A DNA stretch of 64,000 nt from Actomonas aquatica (GTDB lineage: Bacteria > Verrucomicrobiota > Verrucomicrobiia > Opitutales > Opitutaceae). Position numbers and translations under genes: made by a program. How positions within the stretch are numbered: the stretch's first letter is position 1; every line of letters begins with the position of its first letter. Below are positions 1 to 8,628 of this stretch, in pieces. The notes under the pieces are model-generated. The model was not told where the DNA came from. It did not search any database and worked only from the letters and a program-made list of their open reading frames with translations. The DNA is taken from contig NZ_CP139781.1 of NCBI RefSeq assembly GCF_019679435.2, positions 806,001 to 870,000 of the forward strand, written 5' to 3'.

Positions 1-842
1 GCTTCACCACCGCCGGCTACTTCGAAACCATGCGCATCCCGCTGGTGGCCGGTCGTGATTTTGCGGAGAATCAAATGGGCGAGAATGACCCCGTGGTGAT
101 CGTCGACACCGCCTTTGCCGCGGCCGTGGGCGTCGCGCCGGCGGACCTGCTCGGGCGTCACGTTTACGCCGGCAAAATGGCCGAGGCCGGCCTGGCGATG
201 GACGGCATGAAAATCATCGGCGTGGTCGGCAGCATTCAGCACTTCCTCCAGCAAACCGACAGCATCCCCACCCTCTACCTGCCGCACCTGCAGGAAGGCG
301 CCAACTTCATGACGGTCACGGTGCGCACCACGGGCGACCCCAAGCAGCTCGCCGATGTGATCGGCAACGAAGTGCTGGCGGTGCATCGCGGCATGCCGAT
401 CTACGACGTGTTCACGATGGAGCAGGTGCTCCTGCGCTCGGTGTGGCAGCCGTATTTCTTTTCCCGCCTGTTCTTGTCGGCCGGCATCATCGCGGTGCTG
501 CTCGCCTGCGTCGGCATCTACGGCGTGATGACCTTCAACGTCTCGATGCGTCGCCACGAAATCGGCCTGCGCATGGCCCTCGGCGCCCCAGCCTCAGAGG
601 TCGTGGGCGACGTGGTGCGACGCGGCCTTTACCTCGTGGTCGTAGGCCTCGGGGCCGGCACCATCGCATCGGTATTGCTGGCCAACCTGCTTTCCGGCAC
701 GCTGCACGGCATCACTCCGCACGACCTGCCCACCTTCCTGTTGGTGCCGGTCGTTCTGGCCGCGGTCGCGCTGGGTGCGTGTTTTCTGTCGAGTCGACGC
801 GCCACTCACATCGATCCGATGGCCGCCATGCGGGTTGAGTAG
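1..842 (+). CDS. ADOP/MacB-FtsX-type ABC permease, 5'-truncated by window edge
   Basis: Only the C-terminal ~279 residues are present; the frame is open from base 3 and enters from outside the window. The start of the fragment (FETMRIPLVAGRDF) is the end of the second periplasmic MacB core domain. It is followed by an FtsX-type membrane domain with three hydrophobic stretches and the cytoplasmic-loop motif [14 protein letters not shown]. The tail RRATHIDPMAAMRVE is the usual ADOP ending. The internal ATG at base 30 is not a real start. Role known only at family level: cell-envelope permease of the MacB superfamily, substrate unknown. It lies 20 bp before the next permease, so the two are probably co-transcribed. 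Confidence 0.9.
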   Translation, partial: FTTAGYFETMRIPLVAGRDFAENQMGENDPVVIVDTAFAAAVGVAPADLLGRHVYAGKMAEAGLAMDGMKIIGVVGSIQHFLQQTDSIPTLYLPHLQEGANFMTVTVRTTGDPKQLADVIGNEVLAVHRGMPIYDVFTMEQVLLRSVWQPYFFSRLFLSAGIIAVLLACVGIYGVMTFNVSMRRHEIGLRMALGAPASEVVGDVVRRGLYLVVVGLGAGTIASVLLANLLSGTLHGITPHDLPTFLLVPVVLAAVALGACFLSSRRATHIDPMAAMRVE

Positions 843-862
843 GCTCTTCCATTTTTTCTGTT

Positions 863-3406
863 ATGAACGATCTGCGTTTTGCGCTTCGCAGCCTGTCGAA
901 AACTCCAGGCTTCACCCTCATTGCCGTGCTCACGCTGGCCCTCGCCATCGGCGCCAACACCGCCATTTTCGCGATCGTCAACGACCTCCTGCTGAAGCCG
1001 CTGGTGCCGGCCGGCGACCGTCCGGTGGTGAACGTGTTTCACGGTGAAGGCGACGCGGGCCGCGCCTACCGCGGTTTCTCCTGGCAGGAGCTGCAGGAAC
1101 TCCGGCAAGAGAATCCGGTATTCGAAGATGCCGCCGCGGTCGACTTCGTCCTCGCCGGCGTGGGCGACGGCAACAACGTCCGTCGCACCTTCGCCTTTTT
1201 TGGCACCGAGAATCTGCTCAACCTCATCGACCAAACACCCGTGCGGGGTCGCTTTTTTGAGGCCGCTGAATCGCTGCCTGGCGCGAACATTCCCGTGGTC
1301 TTCGCGAGCCACTCGCTATGGCAACGACTGGGCGCCAAGGAAGATTTTGTGGGCAGCGAGCTGCGCATCAACGGCCACCCCTACACCGTCATCGGCGTGG
1401 GCGCGCGCGATCTGTCGTTGGGCCACGCCCTCATCACGCCGGAGATCTGGTTGCCCTTCGGCATGCACGATACCTTCCGCGGCAATCTTATCCAAAACAC
1501 CGAGGCCGACGCGGCCGTCGCCCTCGACAATCCCCGCCGCCATAGCCTGAACGTCATGGCCCGCCTCCGCCCGGGACTCGGCTTGGCTGGCGCGACTGCT
1601 CAGTTGCCCGTGCTCGATCAGCGTCTCGACGCCATTGATACGGACCCGGGCGAGGCACCGCGCCGGCTGGAGATCGAAGCCCCGTCGCGCATCAACATCA
1701 GCTCCGTGCCCAGCGGCGACCAAGGCGTGGGCATATTTGGCGCGCTCTTGCTCGGCATGGCCGGCGTCGTCCTGCTCATCGCCTGTCTGAACCTCGCCAA
1801 CATGTTGCTGGCGCGAGGCGCCGCGCGCACCCGGGAGTTTGCCGTGCGCCTCGCCCTCGGCGCGTCGCGGGGCCGCATCATCCGCCAGTTGCTGGCCGAG
1901 GGGCTCGTCCTCTCCCTGGTCGGTGGGGCCGCCGGTGTCCTGCTCGCGCTGTGGGCCAACGACCTGCTCATCAACTCGATCTCCGGCCTGTTCTCCTCCA
2001 TGAATTTCGCCGTGCTGGTGGAAGCGGAGCCCGACCCCGCAGTGCTGCTCGCGACCCTGGGATTTTGCGCCATCGCCACCATCTTGTCCGGTCTCGGTCC
2101 GGCCCTGAAAAGCTCGCGCGTCGGTCTCGTGGAAGACCTCAAGTATCAAGGCGCCGAATCCACCGCGACCGGCAGCTGGAACCGTTTCTTCTCGGCGCGT
2201 CACCTGCTGGTCATGGGACAAATCTCGCTCTCCCTCGCGCTGATCTTTGCCGCCGGACTTTTTCTCCGCGGCGCCCTCAATGCCGGTGGTCTCGACCTCG
2301 GTTTTGAGAAAGACCACGGCCTGCTGGTGGAGTTGGATTACGCGCTCACCGACACGCCGGCACCACTCGCCCGCGAACGTCTGCTCGCCCTCCACGACGA
2401 AGCCGCTTCCCGCCCCGGCCTCACCGCCGCGCTGTCCACTCAGGCGCCCTACAGCAACACCACCGCCGACGATCGCTACAAAGTCGCGGGATCTGCTGAG
2501 GTCGATGCCGATGGCGAGCCGACCGGCGTCTCCGCGATCTTCAATGCGATCACCGGCGACTACTTCGATGCCATTGGCGTGCCCTTGCTGCGCGGCCGCA
2601 AATTCACCGATGCCGAGGTGCACTCCGCCGACGCACCGCCCGTCGCCATCATCGACGAACGCATGGCGCAACGCCTGTTCCCCGAGGGCGACGCGTTGGG
2701 TCAGCGCATCTCTCGCACGCAAGGCCCGGCCTCCGGCGAACCGCCGGTCGAATATGAGATTGTCGGCATCTGCGGCAGTTTCCGCCACGACGTGTTTTCG
2801 CCCGATGGACCGCGGCGCGTCTTCTTCCCCTTCGCCCGGGAATCCGTGCCCAATACCTTTCTCCATCTGCGTGACGCCCGAGCCGGCCGCGATGCGGCGG
2901 TCGCGCTGCTGCCGACGGCGCGCGCGCTGATTTCCGCGGTGGACGCCAATGCTCCGGTGATCGATGCGATCCCCTTGGCCGACTTTGTTGAACGCAACAT
3001 CGGCCTGTGGATCGTGCGCGTCGGCGCGGTGCTCTTCGGCGTCTTTGGCGGCGTTGCACTGTTGCTCGCGGTGATCGGTGTTTACGGCGTGAAAGCCTAC
3101 GCGGTCACTCGTCGCACCCGGGAGATCGGCATTCGCATGGCCCTCGGTGCGCGTCCCGGCGATGTGTTTGCTTTGATCATGCGCCAAGGCACCGCGCAGA
3201 CCGCGCTCTCCATCGTGGTCGGCGCATTCCTGTCCCTCGCCATTGGGCAACTGCTCTCCCAGATGCTCTTCCGCGTCGACCCGCTGGATCCGCTCGTATT
3301 GGGCAGCGCCGCGCTGGTGCTCGCGGTGGCCACGCTGACCGCGTGTTTCCTGCCCGCTCGTCGGGCCGCCAAAGTCGAGCCTATGCGCGCGATCCGCACC
3401 GAATAG
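863..3406 (+). CDS. ADOP-family ABC transporter permease (847 aa)
   Basis: Full-length orphan permease of the MacB/FtsX superfamily. The N-terminus (LRFALRSLSKTPGFTLIAVL) and first membrane segment (about residues 17-40) are typical of TIGR03434 proteins. Order of domains: TM1, periplasmic MacB core (~45-260), FtsX domain with three TMs (~290-430), second periplasmic core (~450-690), second FtsX domain (~720-845) with TREIGIRMALGARPGDV. No ATP-binding domain is present, as is normal for this family. It is slightly longer than its neighbours because of extra sequence in the first periplasmic domain. It follows the truncated permease by 20 bp. Substrate cannot be inferred. Confidence 0.92.
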   Translation: MNDLRFALRSLSKTPGFTLIAVLTLALAIGANTAIFAIVNDLLLKPLVPAGDRPVVNVFHGEGDAGRAYRGFSWQELQELRQENPVFEDAAAVDFVLAGVGDGNNVRRTFAFFGTENLLNLIDQTPVRGRFFEAAESLPGANIPVVFASHSLWQRLGAKEDFVGSELRINGHPYTVIGVGARDLSLGHALITPEIWLPFGMHDTFRGNLIQNTEADAAVALDNPRRHSLNVMARLRPGLGLAGATAQLPVLDQRLDAIDTDPGEAPRRLEIEAPSRINISSVPSGDQGVGIFGALLLGMAGVVLLIACLNLANMLLARGAARTREFAVRLALGASRGRIIRQLLAEGLVLSLVGGAAGVLLALWANDLLINSISGLFSSMNFAVLVEAEPDPAVLLATLGFCAIATILSGLGPALKSSRVGLVEDLKYQGAESTATGSWNRFFSARHLLVMGQISLSLALIFAAGLFLRGALNAGGLDLGFEKDHGLLVELDYALTDTPAPLARERLLALHDEAASRPGLTAALSTQAPYSNTTADDRYKVAGSAEVDADGEPTGVSAIFNAITGDYFDAIGVPLLRGRKFTDAEVHSADAPPVAIIDERMAQRLFPEGDALGQRISRTQGPASGEPPVEYEIVGICGSFRHDVFSPDGPRRVFFPFARESVPNTFLHLRDARAGRDAAVALLPTARALISAVDANAPVIDAIPLADFVERNIGLWIVRVGAVLFGVFGGVALLLAVIGVYGVKAYAVTRRTREIGIRMALGARPGDVFALIMRQGTAQTALSIVVGAFLSLAIGQLLSQMLFRVDPLDPLVLGSAALVLAVATLTACFLPARRAAKVEPMRAIRTE

Positions 3407-3468
3407 CGCCAGCGGCTCTTCTCTCTCCTGCTAAACTGGAGGCGCGAGTCTCCCCGATTATTTACCCC

Positions 3469-5907
3469 ATGAACACGCTGCGCCACGCCCTGCGGCAACT
3501 GCTCCGCACGCCCGGATTTTCGCTCATCGTAATCCTCTCCCTCGCGCTGGGCATCGGCGCCAATACGATCGTCTTCAGCTGGATCGACACGATCCTGTTG
3601 CGCCCCTTGCCCGGCGTGCGCCATGGCGAAGACATCGTCGCGCTGCTGCCCACCATCGATGGCAACCAAGTCGGTGGGCACACCATCTCGCTGCCCGACA
3701 TCCAGGCTTACGATGAGATGGATACGGTGTTCGCCGGTGTGATCGGTTCGCAAATCACGCCGGCCAACGTGCGCATCGGCGACCGCCACCCTTGGTTGTT
3801 TGGGCAGATCGTGACTGGCAACTTTTTCGAGGTGCTCGGCGTGCAGGCTCTGCCCGACCTGGGGCGGGTGTTGCACCGCAACGACACGACGTCCCCGGGC
3901 GGCAACCCGGTGCTCGTGCTCAGCGAAGCGACGTGGCGCAGCCAGTTCGGCGCCGACCCCGCCATCGTGGGGCGCGAGATCGAACTCAACCAGCATCCCT
4001 TCACCATCGTGGGCGTGGTGCCGGCTAACTTTCGCGGCACCATGAGTGGACTGACCGCCGACTTCTGGGCGCCGGTTACGATGCATCGTGAAGTGGCCAA
4101 CTTTGGTTCGCTGGAGACCCGCACCGACCGCTGGTTGCATTCCCAAGCCCGCCTCCAGCCCGGCGTATCCATCGACCAAGCACGCGCCGCCGTCACGGTG
4201 CGCGGCCAGCAACTGGCCGAGACGTATCCCGAGAACCGTCGTCACGGCGCGGTGCCGTTGCCGATGTGGCAGACGCCATATGGTGGCCAAGCCGTGTTTC
4301 TGCCCGCGCTGCGCGTGCTCGCGGTCGTCGGTCTCGTCATCCTGCTGCTCGTCACCGCCAATGTTGCCAACCTGCTCGTCGCTCGCGCGACCGCCCGCCA
4401 ACAGGAGACCGCCATTCGCCTCGCCGTCGGCGCGGGTCGCCGCCACCTGGTGCAGCAATGGCTCACCGAGAGTCTGCTCTACGCCGTCCTGGGCGGCGCC
4501 GTGGGGCTCTTGGTCACCGTCTGGGGGGCATCCTTCTTTGCGATTTTCCTGCCGGAGTCGCCGCTGCCCGCGGGCTACGAGTTTGCCATCACTGGGCGGG
4601 TGCTCGGAGTCACCCTCGCCTTGAGCCTCCTCACCGGGGTCGTGTTTGGTCTCGCTCCGGCCCTGCTTGCCATCGGCACCTCGGTGCTGGAGGCGCTGAA
4701 AGCCGGTGGGCGCACCGGTAGCATGAGCGGCCGTTCGCATCGCTTGCGCAATGCCCTTGTCATCGGTGAAGTCGCCCTCGCCCTCGTGCTGCTGGCCGGT
4801 GCTGCGCTCTGCATCCGCGGCTCGCAACAGGCGCGCCAGATCGATCCGGGTTTTGATCCGAGCGGCGTATTGGTTTCGGGCCTGCGCATCGGTATGAACG
4901 GCTACGACGAGGAACGTGGTTTGGTGTTCTACCAACAACTGCGCGAACGTCTCGCCGCGACTCCGGGTGTGGAGGCCGTGGGACTCGCGAGCTGGTTCCC
5001 ACTCGGTTTTGAAGGCGGCCCTTCCATCGGCATCACCGTGCCCGGCTATACGCCGACCGAAAACGAAAACATGGCCGTGCCCTACGCCATCATTTCGGCC
5101 GGGTATTTGGAAGCCATGCGGATCCCTCTTCGAGCGGGACGCGACTTCACCGATCTGGACGATGGCGAACATCCACTCGTGATGATCGTGAACGAGGCGC
5201 TGGCCGAACGCTACTGGCCCGGCCAGGACGCGGTAGGCCGCAAGGTGCAAACGTGGCGTGGCGAAGCGACGGTGGTCGGCGTCACCCCCACGGGACGCTA
5301 TCGTTCGCTGAATGAGCCCGCGCAGCCCTTCCTCTATTTCGCCGATCGCCAAGGAGTCGCTGACCTCAATCTCGGCATCGCCCTGCGCACCACGGGCGGC
5401 GACCCGCGCCAACTTTTACCGACACTGCGGCAGGCGGTGGCGGCGCTGGACCCCAACGTCGAGCTGTGGGCCACCCTGCCGCTGAGCGAATACATTGAGG
5501 CCGCCCATCTCGTGAATCGCGTGGCGACCACCCTGCTGACGGGCCTCGGCGTGATCGCGCTGCTGCTCGCCTCGATGGGCATCTACGGTGTGATGGCCTT
5601 CATGGTCGGACGCCGCTTGCCCGAGTTTGGCATCCGACTCGCTCTCGGCGCGGCGCCCAAAGACGTCGCCGGTTTGGTGCTGCGTGATGGGCTGCGCCTG
5701 GTGGCGCTTGGTCTGCTCGTGGGCAGTGTCGGCGCGTGGGCGGCGGGAGTTGGTCTGGCCAGTGCCTTGCCCGGGGTTTCGAGTCACGATGTGAGTGCGA
5801 TGATCGGCGTCGCATTGCTGCTCACGGGCATCGCCTTGCTCGCCTGCTGGCTGCCGGCTCGTCGCGCCATGCGGGTCGATCCCATCCAGACGCTGCAGGC
5901 GCAGTAA
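3469..5907 (+). CDS. ADOP-family ABC transporter permease (812 aa)
   Basis: The open frame extends upstream to 3007, inside the preceding gene; the start is placed at the ATG at 3469 because the family N-terminus (MNTLRHALRQLLRTPGF) begins exactly there. Two repeats of periplasmic MacB core plus FtsX membrane domain are visible, with IRLAVGAGRRHLVQQWLTES after the first TM pair and FGIRLALGAAPKDV in the second. The C-terminus ends MRVDPIQTLQAQ, diverging from the usual ALRxE tail. It is last in the first run of the array: the 177 bp that follow hold an independent sigma-54 promoter. Substrate unknown. Confidence 0.91.
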   Translation: MNTLRHALRQLLRTPGFSLIVILSLALGIGANTIVFSWIDTILLRPLPGVRHGEDIVALLPTIDGNQVGGHTISLPDIQAYDEMDTVFAGVIGSQITPANVRIGDRHPWLFGQIVTGNFFEVLGVQALPDLGRVLHRNDTTSPGGNPVLVLSEATWRSQFGADPAIVGREIELNQHPFTIVGVVPANFRGTMSGLTADFWAPVTMHREVANFGSLETRTDRWLHSQARLQPGVSIDQARAAVTVRGQQLAETYPENRRHGAVPLPMWQTPYGGQAVFLPALRVLAVVGLVILLLVTANVANLLVARATARQQETAIRLAVGAGRRHLVQQWLTESLLYAVLGGAVGLLVTVWGASFFAIFLPESPLPAGYEFAITGRVLGVTLALSLLTGVVFGLAPALLAIGTSVLEALKAGGRTGSMSGRSHRLRNALVIGEVALALVLLAGAALCIRGSQQARQIDPGFDPSGVLVSGLRIGMNGYDEERGLVFYQQLRERLAATPGVEAVGLASWFPLGFEGGPSIGITVPGYTPTENENMAVPYAIISAGYLEAMRIPLRAGRDFTDLDDGEHPLVMIVNEALAERYWPGQDAVGRKVQTWRGEATVVGVTPTGRYRSLNEPAQPFLYFADRQGVADLNLGIALRTTGGDPRQLLPTLRQAVAALDPNVELWATLPLSEYIEAAHLVNRVATTLLTGLGVIALLLASMGIYGVMAFMVGRRLPEFGIRLALGAAPKDVAGLVLRDGLRLVALGLLVGSVGAWAAGVGLASALPGVSSHDVSAMIGVALLLTGIALLACWLPARRAMRVDPIQTLQAQ

Positions 5908-5929
5908 GCCGCGCCGCGCAGGCTCGCTG

Positions 5930-5965
5930 TCCCATTATTGGGAATCGCACATTCCGGCACCGGGT
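5930..5965. promoter_or_regulatory. Tandem dyad: probable enhancer (UAS) for a sigma-54 activator
   Basis: The first site TCCCATTATTGGGA (5930-5943) is a perfect dyad, TCCCA-N4-TGGGA. A weaker copy, TTCCGGCACCGGGT, lies at 5952-5965, 22 bp downstream (two helical turns). The pair ends 77 bp before the -24/-12 promoter at 6042. The same arrangement occurs before the permease at 21930. The position and tandem geometry are those expected for a bacterial enhancer-binding protein; the identity of the protein is inference. Confidence 0.6.
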
Positions 5966-6041
5966 TGCCGGATATCCGACGCGATGAGGAAGAGTATTTT
6001 AATACGCTCACCATCTGCGTGTTACGAAAGCCTGAGTAAGC

Positions 6042-6057
6042 TGGCACGCCCATTGCA
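6042..6057 (+). promoter_or_regulatory. Sigma-54 (-24/-12) promoter
   Basis: TGGCACGcccaTTGCA matches the consensus TGGCACG-N4-TTGC(A/T) at every defined base. The predicted transcription start is about 6068, leaving a 17-base leader before the ATG at 6085. It would drive the operon 6085-14411 (three permeases and a secreted VNG-repeat protein). Confidence 0.8.
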
Positions 6058-6084
6058 AAGACTTCGGTCAACCAACCTTGCCGC

Positions 6085-8598
6085 ATGCTCGATACCTTTC
6101 TTCAAGACCTTAAAATCGGTTTCCGCGTTCTTCAAAAAGAGAAGTCCTTCTGTGCTCTCGCAGTCTTCGTGCTCGCTCTGGGCATCGGTGGCGTGACCAC
6201 CCAATACGCCGTCGTTAAAGGCGCGCTCTTTCACTCCTTTGATTTCCCTCAGACGGAGCAATTGGTCGATGTCCAGATGGTCGACCCCGAGGGCTTTCAG
6301 CCGACCAACTTCAACTCGCGCATGACCACGTCGGACTTTGCCGACCTGCGCGACAACCTCACTTCGTTTAAGGCCTTCACCGGTTACCTGAACGGCTCGA
6401 CCATCAACCTCACCTATCAGAACCTGCCGCGTCGCTACACAGGCGGTTACGTCTCGTGGGACTTCTTCCGCACCCTCGGCGTCTCGCCCGTGATCGGCCG
6501 CGACTTTTTGCCCGAGGAGGACCAGCCCGGCGTCAACAAAGCGGTCCTCATCAGCGACAGCCTCTGGAAGTCTGACTTCGGCAGCGACCCCGGCGTGATC
6601 GGTCGCGCCGTGCGGGTCAACGGCACCCCGGGTGAGATCGTCGGCATCATGCCCCCGGGCTTCAATTTCCCGACCAACGAGCAGCTCTGGATCCCGGTCA
6701 ACTCCTCCTTCCCGGTGCGCCCGCGCAACGATCCCAACGTCAACTTCATCGCCGTGCTTGCCCGTCTCGCCGACGGCGTGACCCTCGAACAGGCGCAGAC
6801 CGAAGTCACTGCGATGGCCCGCCAGTTCGCCGCCGATTTCCCCGACACCAACGAGCAGTTCACGCTCGGTTATGTGCGTCCGATGGGCGACGCCTTCACG
6901 CCCAATGGTATCCGCGGCATGCTCCTCGCCATGCTCGGCATCTGTGTGGTCGTGCTGCTCATCGCCTGCGTGAACGTGATGAACATGCAGTTCGCCCGCG
7001 CCACCCTGCGCGCCAAGGAACTCGCCATCCGCTCCTCCCTCGGTGCCACCCGCAGCCGCCTCATTCGCCAGATGCTCACCGAGAGCCTGCTCCTAGCCGC
7101 GCTCGGCGCGACCGTGGGCATCGGCATCGCCATGTGGGGCACCGACGCCATCGACACCTTTGTGCATGCTGGCACGAACCCGATCCCGTCGTGGATGACC
7201 TTCCATATCGATCCCACCGTGCTGGTTGTGGTGGTCGCCGTGACCGCGTTCTCTGCCGTGATTTCGGGTTTCGTCCCGGCTTGGATGTCGTCCCGTGCGA
7301 GTTCAATGGAAGTCCTCAAGGAAGGTGGCCGCGGCAACACGTCACGCGGCGTCATGCTGATCACCCGCGGTCTCGTCGTCGCCCAGATCTTCATGACCTG
7401 CGTGCTGCTGCTCATCACCGCGCTGCAACTGCGCTCGGTGCACAACCAGCAGTCGATCGACTACGGTTACGACACCAACAGCGTCCTCGCGGCGCGCATG
7501 GGTCTGATGGAGGGCGACTACCCGACCTCCGCCGAACGTCAGGTATTTTACGAGCGCCTCGTCCGTGAGCTCGAAGCCTCCGGCCAATTCGAATCCGTCG
7601 CCCTCACCAACCGCTTCCGCATGGTGTTCTCCGGCAACGGTCCAGTGGAAATCGAGGGCCAGGACTACCTCGACGACTCCGATCGCCAACGCGCCAACTT
7701 TGAAAACATCAGCGCCGGATTTTTTGACACCGTGGGCCTGCGCATCCTCGAGGGGCGCAACTTCACCGAGATGGACAGCGATCAACGCGAGCCGATCGCG
7801 ATCGTAAACTCCTCCTTTGCGCGGAAGTATTTCGAGGGTGAATCCGCCGTCGGTCGCCGCTTCCGCACCATCCAGCAAAATGGCCAGAACGCCGGCCCGT
7901 GGCGCCGCATCGTCGGTGTCGTTGGCGACATGCGCATGCAGGGTCCGTTCAACACCCAGATCGATGAATCCGGATTCTACGTGCCCTACTTCGCCAGCGC
8001 CTTTGGCCCCATCGCCGACGCGCCCATTGCCCAGCAATTTGGCACCGTGGTGGTGAAACCGCGCGGCAACCAACGTCCGGAAGCCCTCGCCACCACCCTC
8101 CAGAATCAGGTCAATCGCGTCGACCCGAACCTGCCGCTCTACTTTGTCGAAAGCCCGCAAAGCAGCATCGATGGCTACACCGCGCAAAACGCCGTCGTCG
8201 TGACGATGTTCGGCCTCTTCGGCATCATCTCGGTCTCCCTCGCCGCCGTCGGCCTCTACGGCGTGATGAGCTTCTCGGTCAACCAACGCACCCAGGAGTT
8301 TGGCGTGCGCCTCGCGCTCGGCGCCAGTGCCCGCGATGTGCTCGGCATGGTGATCCGCCAAGCCGGCATCCAGCTCGCGATCGGGCTCGGCATCGGCACC
8401 GCTCTGGTGCTCGGCGTGGCGGTGATCGTGCCTGACGTCCTCAACCAGATCCTGCAGCTCAACAACGTAAACCTGCTCGCGGCCGACATCTACCTCGGCG
8501 TCGGCGCACTGCTCATCGTGGTTGCTGCGATCGCCGCCTTTGTCCCGGCGCGGCGCGCCACCCGCGTCGACCCGATGATCGCGCTGCGTTCCGAATAA
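6085..8598 (+). CDS. ADOP-family ABC transporter permease (837 aa), first gene of a sigma-54 operon
   Basis: Complete orphan permease with duplicated MacB core/FtsX layout. The N-terminus (MLDTFLQDLKIGFRVLQKEK) departs from the usual LRxALRxLxKSPGF pattern, and GIGGVTTQYAVVKGALF replaces the common [16 protein letters not shown], so this is a divergent branch. The second FtsX domain carries TQEFGVRLALGASARDV and the protein ends [15 protein letters not shown]. It lies directly downstream of a sigma-54 promoter and tandem UAS, and is followed after 30 bp by another permease. Regulation by an enhancer-binding protein is inferred from the promoter; substrate unknown. Confidence 0.92.
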   Translation: MLDTFLQDLKIGFRVLQKEKSFCALAVFVLALGIGGVTTQYAVVKGALFHSFDFPQTEQLVDVQMVDPEGFQPTNFNSRMTTSDFADLRDNLTSFKAFTGYLNGSTINLTYQNLPRRYTGGYVSWDFFRTLGVSPVIGRDFLPEEDQPGVNKAVLISDSLWKSDFGSDPGVIGRAVRVNGTPGEIVGIMPPGFNFPTNEQLWIPVNSSFPVRPRNDPNVNFIAVLARLADGVTLEQAQTEVTAMARQFAADFPDTNEQFTLGYVRPMGDAFTPNGIRGMLLAMLGICVVVLLIACVNVMNMQFARATLRAKELAIRSSLGATRSRLIRQMLTESLLLAALGATVGIGIAMWGTDAIDTFVHAGTNPIPSWMTFHIDPTVLVVVVAVTAFSAVISGFVPAWMSSRASSMEVLKEGGRGNTSRGVMLITRGLVVAQIFMTCVLLLITALQLRSVHNQQSIDYGYDTNSVLAARMGLMEGDYPTSAERQVFYERLVRELEASGQFESVALTNRFRMVFSGNGPVEIEGQDYLDDSDRQRANFENISAGFFDTVGLRILEGRNFTEMDSDQREPIAIVNSSFARKYFEGESAVGRRFRTIQQNGQNAGPWRRIVGVVGDMRMQGPFNTQIDESGFYVPYFASAFGPIADAPIAQQFGTVVVKPRGNQRPEALATTLQNQVNRVDPNLPLYFVESPQSSIDGYTAQNAVVVTMFGLFGIISVSLAAVGLYGVMSFSVNQRTQEFGVRLALGASARDVLGMVIRQAGIQLAIGLGIGTALVLGVAVIVPDVLNQILQLNNVNLLAADIYLGVGALLIVVAAIAAFVPARRATRVDPMIALRSE

Positions 8599-8628
8599 GT
8601 CCCCGCCGCTCCTCCTCGTTTCCGCACG